Positions 15,277-20,259 of a DNA stretch of 34,130 nt are shown here, piece by piece (the first letter of the stretch is position 1; every line of letters begins with the position of its first letter). Position numbers and translations under genes: made by a program. Origin of the DNA: Oscillospiraceae bacterium. GTDB taxonomy: Bacteria > Bacillota > Clostridia > Oscillospirales > Ruminococcaceae. The notes below the pieces were generated by a model, which did not search any database, had not been told where the DNA came from, and saw only the letters and a program-made list of their open reading frames with translations. The stretch covers positions 1 through 34,130 of the forward strand of contig JAFUAD010000029.1 in the NCBI GenBank assembly GCA_017460835.1, written 5' to 3'.

Positions 15277-16545
15277 TCACCCGTCATTTTCAAGAACCGC
15301 TTTTTCAAAGCGATGCTTAAACATATTGATAACATGCAGCGTGCAAACAAGGTCAATCACAATAGATAACGATTCAAAAAGATAATCCATGCCGGCAGGC
15401 TTCAAAAGAACATCCTGCTCAGGGATAATAGTATAAGACCGAAAATAAACACCCGGAAAATGAAAAGTAGAATCGACACCGGAAGAATTCTTTATATCAT
15501 CAACGGCACTATGTATCATTGAATTTGATTCATAGACCGGGCCGAAAGTATCAGAAAGTAAATCATCAAGATCGGCTTTGAAAGCCGTCAAATCATCATC
15601 ATCCGGAACAAATAAACCACGAAGGCCGGAAATAATAAAATTCGCTATATTTTCACCAAGATTCAAAATTGAATCAAGAATAGAAAGAACAGTATTCTTT
15701 ATAGTTTTAAGTATGCCGGAATCATCATCAGGATCATCAGGTTCAAGACCATCATCCCACACATACCCAGTAGAAACAGTAGGAGTAGTAACATAAAAGT
15801 AAACGCCCCCACCATCCTCAGCAGTAACATTCGAGACAGTGAAAACATAATTGAAAGTCACATTGCCAGAAGTTAGCGAAAAAGAATCAGAGTTTGAAAA
15901 ATGCATAACAATAGGCCTAAAATACATATTCCAGTTGTTAACAATATGAGTGCTAACAGAAATACCTACACCACTATAACCAGAGCCATCAGAAAACTTA
16001 GGCAAAGCAGCAACCGAAGAATCAACCCCATCTAAAGTATAATCCCATGTATCAAAGCCAAATCCAATCAAATTAGAATCACTGGCAGCGCAGCTTATAC
16101 CACAGGAAATAGACATAAAATTCAGTTCTGGAAACGTGAACCGGGAAGGCTGAAGCTTTACAGTAAAAGAACCAGAAGAACCGCCACTATTAGAAGGAAA
16201 GACCGGAGCACGATATAAAAGAATAGTAAAATTACCCGCCGAAGAAAGATAACCAGAAGAATCATAAAAGTCATTCTGATCAAATATAGCAGAAGCAGGA
16301 ACATTACCTTCATAAGTAAATGTAGTATCTTGATATGTTTGACCGTCAAAGTAAACAGCAGGAATAGATGAAGGAATAGAACCACCACCTATAATATTTT
16401 GTGTTTGTTCTACAGTCAATGTCTCAGTAGAACCTATATAAATACTATCATCCGCATAGACATTACAGACCAATATGCTTGTAGATACTACAAAACACGT
16501 TATAAAACAGAATAACGAGCAGAAGAACGACCGTCGCAAAACCAT
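15277..16545 (-). CDS. pIII-like adsorption protein (secreted, C-terminally anchored)
   Basis: The product has 422 residues from the ATG at 16545. A signal peptide runs to about residue 32 with an expected cut at VYA/DD. The large exported region is rich in Ser, Gly, Thr, Asp and aromatic residues, with a Gly/Ser linker (SNSGGSSGSF), an acidic segment EPDDPDDDSG, and a C-terminal domain ending in a hydrophobic anchor (SLSIVIDLVCTLHVINMF) and a basic tail. This is the layout of pIII-type proteins, which bind the host receptor and release virions. No similarity to a named receptor-binding domain is recognised. The in-frame GTG at 16557 is too close to GGAAGG to be preferred. Confidence 0.82.
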   Translation of the reverse strand: MVLRRSFFCSLFCFITCFVVSTSILVCNVYADDSIYIGSTETLTVEQTQNIIGGGSIPSSIPAVYFDGQTYQDTTFTYEGNVPASAIFDQNDFYDSSGYLSSAGNFTILLYRAPVFPSNSGGSSGSFTVKLQPSRFTFPELNFMSISCGISCAASDSNLIGFGFDTWDYTLDGVDSSVAALPKFSDGSGYSGVGISVSTHIVNNWNMYFRPIVMHFSNSDSFSLTSGNVTFNYVFTVSNVTAEDGGGVYFYVTTPTVSTGYVWDDGLEPDDPDDDSGILKTIKNTVLSILDSILNLGENIANFIISGLRGLFVPDDDDLTAFKADLDDLLSDTFGPVYESNSMIHSAVDDIKNSSGVDSTFHFPGVYFRSYTIIPEQDVLLKPAGMDYLFESLSIVIDLVCTLHVINMFKHRFEKAVLENDG

Positions 16546-16894
16546 AATTTTCACCACCTTCCACGAGTTTCGGATAATCAGGCTCAGAAGAGTAAGCCAG
16601 ATAGTGATTAGGATTACTTATCTGAATCCCACTACTATATCCCGACTGTATTTCGTAACCACCGGCAAAGCCAATCTGATTAGGAATTGCATTGATTTCA
16701 ACAATGCTGCAATCCGTAGCATACATATTATCATCTATTTCACCTGCCATAATCAAGATATATGAATCATCATCCAACCGGCAAAAGAAATAGTCTCCAT
16801 ACCACCCTTCCAAATAATCACGAGCAACTTGTAAAGGTGTACCGGAGACCGAACCGGAATAAACGGATAATGCAGTTTGTGTCTGTACTGCCAT
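16463..16894 (-). CDS. Phage protein of 143 residues with C-terminal membrane anchor
   Basis: The protein begins MAVQTQTALSVYSGSVSGTP and is soluble for about 115 residues, with several aromatic and acidic patches (EGWYGDYFFCRLDDDSYIL). It then has one membrane segment (FATVVLLLVILFYNVFCSIY). No signal peptide is seen, so the N-terminus may be exported after membrane insertion or remain inside. Its start codon overlaps the stop of the preceding 54-aa gene (TAATG), and its 3' end overlaps the pIII-like gene by 83 bases in another frame. A minor structural or assembly role is likely from position. I recognise no family. Confidence 0.75.
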   Translation of the reverse strand: MAVQTQTALSVYSGSVSGTPLQVARDYLEGWYGDYFFCRLDDDSYILIMAGEIDDNMYATDCSIVEINAIPNQIGFAGGYEIQSGYSSGIQISNPNHYLAYSSEPDYPKLVEGGENYGFATVVLLLVILFYNVFCSIYKHIGL

Positions 16895-17058
16895 TATTTA
16901 CCCCCAAATTTCAATTTACCGCCGAAAGCAACACGCAGGAATGTTGATACAATCAAATTACCCATACCAAAGGCAAAGGCAATAGCAATTGCAGGCGTGA
17001 CAGCTTCCGTATAAACTCCGATCGCCCATTGCAGAATACTGTTTTGCGAAAAATCCAT
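16894..17058 (-). CDS. 54-residue phage membrane protein
   Basis: This short gene begins MDFSQNSILQWAIGVYTEAV, has one hydrophobic segment (about 19-38, rich in Ala, Ile and Phe) and ends in a basic tail (KLKFGGK). GAGG lies at good spacing before the ATG. It starts 7 bases after the Zot-like gene and its stop overlaps the next start as TAATG, so it is clearly part of the operon. Size and layout resemble small filamentous-phage coat proteins; it could be a minor coat (pVII/pIX-like) or a second coat species. Confidence 0.75.
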   Translation of the reverse strand: MDFSQNSILQWAIGVYTEAVTPAIAIAFAFGMGNLIVSTFLRVAFGGKLKFGGK

Positions 17059-17064
17059 ATGACC

Positions 17065-17742
17065 TCACTTTCTGCGCTCTATGCGCTCAATCTTATTCAG
17101 TGTACTGTATGCGGAATAATCCGCAGGAGAATGAAAGAAAACAGATTTATAAAGAAGCTCACCCTCTAACTGACCGTCCTTTTCCCCCGTGTAACCGTCA
17201 GCATTCGGGTCTATAACTTCATTGATTTGGATATATTTCAAAATGTTCCGGCACTTCACAACATACTTTAGCTGTTCTCTGATAGGCTTTGCAATACGTC
17301 CATAGACCTGAGAAGTTCCAAGAATAATCCGTCTGTCTTTACGCATCTGAGAAAATATAGCCATTTCGGAAATAGGAATGTTTTTACTCTCCAACGAATT
17401 CCAAAGAACATGAATTTCATCAATAAGGAAAATCACGCCATAAATCCCATTTGACAGCGTAAGCAATTGTTCATAATCAGTAAAAGGAATAACCTCAGTA
17501 TCAAGACCTTTTATTTCGAGATTAGAACAGACAACAGCAGCAGGATACTCTTTAAGAAGCTGTTTCAGGCACTTGACAGCAGATAGTGTTTTGCCGGAAC
17601 CCTGAGCACCACAGAAAACCCAAATCCCGCAAGGCTCGAAATAGAAAGGATTATCCTTGAAAAACTGATAATCGAACTTTAGAGAACGGAACAGGTTAAA
17701 GGGATTCTTAGACCCCTTGAAATACGGAATATCTTTTGCCAT
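17065..17742 (-). CDS. Zot-like / pI-like morphogenesis ATPase
   Basis: The protein has 225 residues. It is the inner-membrane assembly motor family of filamentous phages, which drives coat addition to extruding DNA. Walker A GAQGSGKT lies at 45-52 and Walker B VIFLIDE at about 103-109, followed by the family segments IFSQMRKDRRIILGTSQVYGR. Most pI/Zot proteins have a C-terminal membrane segment and exported tail. Here the chain stops after about 225 residues with no hydrophobic segment, so membrane attachment may be supplied by one of the neighbouring small membrane proteins. AGGAG precedes the ATG, just beyond the coat-gene terminator. Confidence 0.93.
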   Translation of the reverse strand: MAKDIPYFKGSKNPFNLFRSLKFDYQFFKDNPFYFEPCGIWVFCGAQGSGKTLSAVKCLKQLLKEYPAAVVCSNLEIKGLDTEVIPFTDYEQLLTLSNGIYGVIFLIDEIHVLWNSLESKNIPISEMAIFSQMRKDRRIILGTSQVYGRIAKPIREQLKYVVKCRNILKYIQINEVIDPNADGYTGEKDGQLEGELLYKSVFFHSPADYSAYSTLNKIERIERRK

Positions 17743-17765
17743 AGAAATCTCCTAATAAAGAAATA

Positions 17766-17789
17766 GGAGCGGAAGAAGTCCTCCGCCCC
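17766..17789 (-). terminator. Terminator between coat and Zot-like genes
   Basis: Read on the minus strand, GGGGCGGA pairs with TCCGCTCC (8 bp, one wobble) around an 8-base loop and is followed by the T-rich TATTTCTTTATT. It lies directly after the coat gene, as the rho-independent terminator after gene VIII does in Ff phages, and would keep coat mRNA in excess. Confidence 0.75.
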
Positions 17790-17796
17790 CACTGCA

Positions 17797-17985
17797 TTAC
17801 AGACGAATCTTGCCGCGCTTGAATGCAGCCATAAGCGCGGAAGTGGCTTTACGAACAGCCCACCACATAAAGACGATACCAACAACGGCAGTCGCGAGCG
17901 TAGCCAGTACGCCAACAATGGTGGAAACGCTGATCTCAGCCTGAAGGGCAGTCAGAACAGAGTTCCAAGAAGCAGCACCTTCCAT
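17797..17985 (-). CDS. Major coat protein (pVIII-like)
   Basis: The protein has 62 residues with the classical layout of a filamentous-phage major coat protein. The N-terminal part is amphipathic with two glutamates, a hydrophobic segment follows at about 22-42 (STIVGVLATLATAVVGIVFM), and the C-terminus is strongly basic (VRKATSALMAAFKRGKIRL) to contact DNA inside the virion. A cleavable signal peptide is not apparent, so the protein probably inserts as made. GGAAGGGGGTG is a strong ribosome site located in the 3' end of the preceding gene; the ATG follows that stop directly. A terminator follows, consistent with high expression. Confidence 0.88.
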   Translation of the reverse strand: MEGAASWNSVLTALQAEISVSTIVGVLATLATAVVGIVFMWWAVRKATSALMAAFKRGKIRL

Positions 17986-18261
17986 TTATACACCCCCTTC
18001 CTCATAAAGTTCAAGAGGCGGAAAACTATCATGCGGCACACAGCGCAAGACAGAACCGGTCATGTCAAGAGAGACCACGACCGGCATACCCGGAAAGACA
18101 TTCTCAAGAATATCCTGATAGACCGCCTCAGAATCGCAGAACTTGTGAAAAGTCTCCCAGTCGCCCCACGAATTCTTTGAAAGCAGAGTGCAAGGGAAAT
18201 AGACCTTGCCCGACTTCTTAGAAGTCACCTTTTTGACACCGAGGAAATAACAAGCCGACAT
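17986..18261 (-). CDS. Phage single-stranded DNA-binding protein (gene V-like)
   Basis: The product has 91 residues from the ATG at 18261 (MSACYFLGVKKVTSKKSGKV), which has AGGAG at proper distance. An in-frame ATG at 18282 precedes that ribosome site. The chain is beta-rich and basic at the start, with a Lys-rich hairpin and aromatic residues (YFPCTLLSKNSWGDWETFHKF), like inovirus and other small phage ssDNA-binding proteins. It would coat new single-stranded genomes and hold them for packaging. Assignment rests on size, first-gene position next to coat and composition; I see no diagnostic motif. Confidence 0.68.
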   Translation of the reverse strand: MSACYFLGVKKVTSKKSGKVYFPCTLLSKNSWGDWETFHKFCDSEAVYQDILENVFPGMPVVVSLDMTGSVLRCVPHDSFPPLELYEEGGV

Positions 18262-18300
18262 TTTTTCATCACTCCTTTTCATTATTATTTTTGTATCGGC

Positions 18301-18373
18301 AACACCTAAAGGTGTTATAGAGATTATATACCACTTTTAGGTGTTTGTCAAGATAAAACTTATAGGTTATAAT
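18301..18373. promoter_or_regulatory. Divergent phage switch: two overlapping promoters and two operators
   Basis: The minus-strand phage promoter has TTGACA (complement of 18346-18351) and TATAAT (complement of 18323-18328) with 17 bp between. The plus-strand repressor promoter has TTGTCA at 18345-18350 and TATAAT at 18368-18373, also 17 bp apart, so the -35 boxes overlap almost completely. Operator O1 is the palindrome AACACCTAAAGGTGTT at 18301-18316, on the phage transcription start. Operator O2 (ACCACTTTTAGGTGTT, 18330-18345) matches the reverse complement of O1 at 14 of 16 positions and fills the phage promoter spacer. Repressor bound at both should silence the phage operon. Confidence 0.87.
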
Positions 18374-18412
18374 AAATTCAGCATTCTGCACAAAGAAAGG
18401 AGCTGATTTATT

Positions 18413-18613
18413 ATGCAATATAAACTAAAGGAATGCAGAATAAAAGCAGGATTGACGCAACAACAAGTTGCAGATCAATTGAACACAGCACAATTTCAGA
18501 TTCACAAATACGAGACCGGAAAACAGGAAATAAGCCTTGCAAGAGCAATTGACCTTGCAGACCTTTACAAAGTCACACTTGACGAACTAGCAGGGCGCAA
18601 CTTACTTTTTTAG
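18413..18613 (+). CDS. Xre/Cro-CI type phage repressor
   Basis: The protein has 66 residues and is essentially one helix-turn-helix domain: LKECRIKAGLTQQQVADQLN, then the recognition-helix segment TAQFQIHKYETGKQEIS, and the closing ADLYKVTLDELAGRN. AAAGGAG precedes the ATG. It is the only plus-strand gene of the element and is transcribed away from the phage operon, from a promoter sharing its -35 region. The two operators between the divergent genes are its likely targets, so it probably maintains the provirus by repressing the structural operon and may regulate itself. Confidence 0.92.
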   Translation: MQYKLKECRIKAGLTQQQVADQLNTAQFQIHKYETGKQEISLARAIDLADLYKVTLDELAGRNLLF

Positions 18614-18622
18614 ACAGTTTTT

Positions 18623-18743
18623 TGGAACAATGGAACAAATAGAACAAGTGTTTGTTCCAGAGATTACGCATTTAGATATGTGCTTTTCATAGCGCTTGGA
18701 ACAGGAACAATCACCCCAATAATCGTAGTAGGGGTGATTGTTC
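18623..18743 (-). other. Rolling-circle double-strand origin: nick hairpin plus iterons
   Basis: A perfect 13-bp stem (18705-18717 with 18731-18743) carries, in its minus-strand loop, TACTACGA (complement of 18723-18730). This is the nick sequence of pMV158-family plasmids, cut as TACTACG/A and also presented in a hairpin loop. Downstream on the same strand, 76-100 bp away, are iteron-like repeats TGGAACAA (18623-18630 and 18631-18638) and TAGAACAA (18640-18647), plus an inverted copy at 18652-18659. pMV158 has nick and Rep-binding repeats about 84 bp apart. The nicked strand is the coding strand of the phage genes. Confidence 0.85.
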
Positions 18744-18744
18744 A

Positions 18745-18785
18745 AAGCTCACCTGTGGCGCAGTCCTGCGCGCACAGGTGAGCTT
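18745..18785. repeat. Long hairpin in the phage intergenic region
   Basis: AAGCTCACCTGTGGCGCA pairs with TGCGC plus CACAGGTGAGCTT, leaving one bulged G and the tetraloop GTCC, for 18 base pairs. Such a hairpin next to the origin could be the packaging signal or the complementary-strand origin of a filamentous phage. Confidence 0.75.
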
Positions 18786-18812
18786 ATGAATCAATTTTAT
18801 ATTTGGGGTATC

Positions 18813-18919
18813 ATATTATTTCGGTTTTGTAAAGCCTACAGTTTGTTCACAAAAGTATTTGTGAACAAACTGTAAACTTTCTACGAAAGTTCAAAGGCTT
18901 GACAAAACCAAAATAATAT
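18813..18919. repeat. Three-way junction structure in the phage intergenic region
   Basis: An outer stem joins 18813-18837 with 18895-18919 (25 positions, two mismatches). Inside are a perfect 17-bp hairpin (18837-18853 with 18858-18874, loop AGTA) and a 7-bp hairpin AACTTTC/GAAAGTT near 18875-18891. This cloverleaf-like fold would form readily in single-stranded DNA and suits a complementary-strand origin or packaging signal. Confidence 0.75.
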
Positions 18920-18933
18920 AATTTGAAGTTGAC

Positions 18934-18963
18934 AACAGGTCAATGGCAAGCCATTGACCTGTT
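18934..18963. repeat. 13-bp hairpin near attR
   Basis: AACAGGTCAATGG (18934-18946) pairs perfectly with CCATTGACCTGTT (18951-18963) around the loop CAAG. It ends 9 bp before the 28-bp attR site. It may be a terminator, a structural DNA hairpin, or an accessory site for integration. Confidence 0.65.
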
Positions 18964-18972
18964 AAAATAATT

Positions 18973-19000
18973 ATGCGGCTTAATGTCGATTAGGTGCAAT
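18973..19000. other. attR: dif-like recombination site
   Basis: Left arm ATGCGGCTTAA (18973-18983), centre TGTCGA (18984-18989) and right arm TTAGGTGCAAT (18990-19000). Centre and right arm are identical to attL, while the left arm differs, as expected when a phage arm replaces the host arm by exchange at one edge of the centre. Joining the host flanks restores an extended palindrome with arms TAATTGCACC and GGTGCAATTA. Confidence 0.75.
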
Positions 19001-19056
19001 TAGAAGAATAGATAACAGCGACAAACAGATCATCAGTATGCGTCTCCCCGCCCGCA

Positions 19057-19188
19057 ATGCATAAACAAATCAAAAGCGGTAACACTATGCACGGAAGCAA
19101 TTGCTCCCGATGTCCGGAAGAATCAGACTGTGCAGATTCACGGACAATGCGCAAATTGCACAGGAAACGGAGCTTTGAGCCATTATGA
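19057..19188 (+). CDS. Possible 43-residue Cys-containing small protein
   Basis: A short frame begins MHKQIKSGNTMHGSNCSRCP, with three cysteines (NCSRCPEESDC) and a basic tail. An internal ATG at 19087 is an alternative start. Its stop overlaps the start of the next small frame (TTATGAATC), an arrangement typical of coupled genes. No clear promoter is seen upstream, because the provirus end lies only 57 bp away and could have displaced one. It could equally be a remnant or chance frame. I recognise no family. Confidence 0.35.
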   Translation: MHKQIKSGNTMHGSNCSRCPEESDCADSRTMRKLHRKRSFEPL

Positions 19189-19319
19189 ATCAGAATACAC
19201 CGATTTGGCAGAACGATCCGCCGCAGGATCTCCCGCAGACCGCACCGGAGCGCAGCGATGCCGAGGAACAGGCTGTCCGGCAGAATCAGAAAAGCAAATC
19301 GCGGAAAAAGAAGCACTGA
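19185..19319 (+). CDS. Possible 44-residue small protein with basic tail
   Basis: The frame begins MNQNTPIWQNDPPQDLPQTA and ends in a strongly basic stretch QNQKSKSRKKKH. AGGAAACGGAG lies upstream at an acceptable distance, and the start overlaps the stop of the preceding small frame by four bases. The composition is polar and disordered. The tRNA-Pro terminator follows on the opposite strand. No family is recognised, and the pair may be host genes cut off from their promoter by the provirus. Confidence 0.4.
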   Translation: MNQNTPIWQNDPPQDLPQTAPERSDAEEQAVRQNQKSKSRKKKH

Positions 19320-19343
19320 TCCGATCAAGGCACAGAATGAAAC

Positions 19344-19378
19344 ACAAAGCGCAGGAAAGCTGTTTTCCTGCGCTTTGT
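19344..19378 (-). terminator. Terminator of tRNA-Pro
   Basis: A perfect 15-bp stem (ACAAAGCGCAGGAAA with TTTCCTGCGCTTTGT) around a 5-base loop. On the minus strand it lies 7 bp past the tRNA and runs into GTTTCATT. It may also stop the small plus-strand frames. Confidence 0.82.
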
Positions 19379-19385
19379 CTGTGTA

Positions 19386-19458
19386 TCGGAGTGACAGGAT
19401 TTGAACCTGCGGCATCCTGCTCCCAAAGCAGGCGCGCTACCAACTGCGCTACACCCCG
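19386..19458 (-). tRNA. tRNA-Pro (anticodon UGG)
   Basis: The minus strand folds into a normal cloverleaf. The acceptor stem CGGGGTG pairs with CACTCCG (one G-T pair), the D arm has AGTTGGTAGC, the anticodon stem CCTGC/GCAGG encloses TTTGGGA with anticodon TGG, and the T arm carries GGTTCAAATCC. The discriminator is A; CCA is not encoded. A consensus promoter precedes it. The phage attachment site does not overlap this tRNA. Confidence 0.97.
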
Positions 19459-19469
19459 AAATCTATCAT

Positions 19470-19498
19470 ATTGTATCATGTTTTCGTGATTTTGTCAA
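19470..19498 (-). promoter_or_regulatory. Promoter of tRNA-Pro
   Basis: On the minus strand, TTGACA (complement of 19493-19498) and TACAAT (complement of 19470-19475) are 17 bp apart, just upstream of the tRNA 5' end. Confidence 0.87.
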
Positions 19499-19587
19499 GT
19501 AGAGCCGTCCGCAAATATTACTGATAGTTGAACTCTCAGAAAAAGCAACAATGCGTACATGATGCACAGAATATTTTGCGAAATCCA

Positions 19588-19616
19588 TTGACTTTTCAAT
19601 CAAAATATGGTATGAT
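19588..19616 (+). promoter_or_regulatory. Promoter of hpt
   Basis: TTGACT at 19588-19593, a 17-bp spacer, and TATGAT at 19611-19616. The stretch from 19499 to 19587 shows nothing else recognisable. Confidence 0.75.
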
Positions 19617-19689
19617 ATATGTGTATGAGAATTTATTGTTGCAGGATATGCATTCAGACAGGATTTTTTGAAGCGAAAGGACTACAAAC

Positions 19690-20256
19690 ATGAGCGAACG
19701 ATTCACAATTCTCAAGACAAACGAGGAGGTCTCGCGGCGCATTGATGAGCTGGCCGCTGCGATCTCTGCCGATTACTGCGATATCACCGAGGAAAATCCC
19801 CTTCTGCTGCTTTGCACGCTGCGCGGCGCCGTGTTCTTTGCGGCGGATCTGATCCGGAAGCTGACGGTTCCGAGCGAGATCAATTTTCTGAAGGTGCATT
19901 CCTATCAGGGAACCAGACCCGCCGGCTCCCCGATCTTCGATCTCGGCGAGCGCATCGACGTCCGCGGCCGGTATGTGCTGGTTGTCGAGGATATCGTCGA
20001 TACCGGGCAGACAATGGATACGGTCATCCGCAATTTCTCTGACAAGGGTGCGGCGGATATCCGCATCTGCACCATGCTCGACAAGCCCTCCCGCAGATAT
20101 CCGCAGCTGAAGGAAACTGTGGTTCCGGATTACATCGGATTTGAGATTCCGGATCTGTTTGTTGTCGGCTGGGGGCTCGATTATGACGAAAAGTATCGCC
20201 TGCTCCCCGATATCATGGTGTATCATCCGGATGCAGAAGAGGGAAAGGAACAGTAA
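19690..20256 (+). CDS. hpt: Hypoxanthine phosphoribosyltransferase
   Basis: The protein has 188 residues, the usual size. It converts hypoxanthine (and usually guanine) plus PRPP to the nucleotide in purine salvage. The PRPP-binding loop VLVVEDIVDTGQT is intact, with the N-terminal LCTLRGAVFFAADL, the flexible-loop segment HSYQGTR and the C-terminal FVVGWGLDYDEKYR that contacts the purine. AAAGGA precedes the ATG. It is the first gene of a run of four with short gaps; an ABC ATPase starts three bases after its stop. This pairing is probably positional rather than functional. Confidence 0.95.
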   Translation: MSERFTILKTNEEVSRRIDELAAAISADYCDITEENPLLLLCTLRGAVFFAADLIRKLTVPSEINFLKVHSYQGTRPAGSPIFDLGERIDVRGRYVLVVEDIVDTGQTMDTVIRNFSDKGAADIRICTMLDKPSRRYPQLKETVVPDYIGFEIPDLFVVGWGLDYDEKYRLLPDIMVYHPDAEEGKEQ

Positions 20257-20259
20257 AAG

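Larger units (their letters stand above)
14072..19000 (-). mobile_element. Inovirus-type (filamentous phage) provirus, unit length 4,910 bp
   Basis: The element is bounded by exact 19-bp direct repeats (14072-14090 and 18982-19000) and is visibly more AT-rich than both flanks. It holds nine compact minus-strand genes (ssDNA-binding, coat, Zot-like ATPase, small membrane proteins, pIII-like and pVI-like proteins, Rep initiator, a small ORF), a divergent Xre repressor, a rolling-circle origin and several long hairpins. No recombinase gene is present, which fits use of host XerC/XerD. No secretin gene is present, which fits a host without an outer membrane. All frames appear intact, so it may be able to excise or produce virions. 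Confidence 0.93.

Noticed and set aside
18877-18893. CTACGA in the small hairpin as the nick site
   Set aside because: It matches only six bases and lies in a weak stem; the loop at 18723-18730 has the full TACTACGA in a 13-bp hairpin with iterons at the right distance.
18700-18970. CRISPR array
   Set aside because: The repeats are inverted partners of different hairpins, not regularly spaced copies of one sequence, and no cas gene is present.
14072-19000. Toxin genes suggested by the name Zot
   Set aside because: The gene matches the assembly ATPase core only; the exported C-terminal region linked to toxin activity in Vibrio is missing, and no other toxin-like gene is present.
19386-19458. 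tRNA-Pro as the phage integration target
   Set aside because: The direct repeat ends at 19000, 386 bp away, and shares no sequence with the tRNA 3' end.
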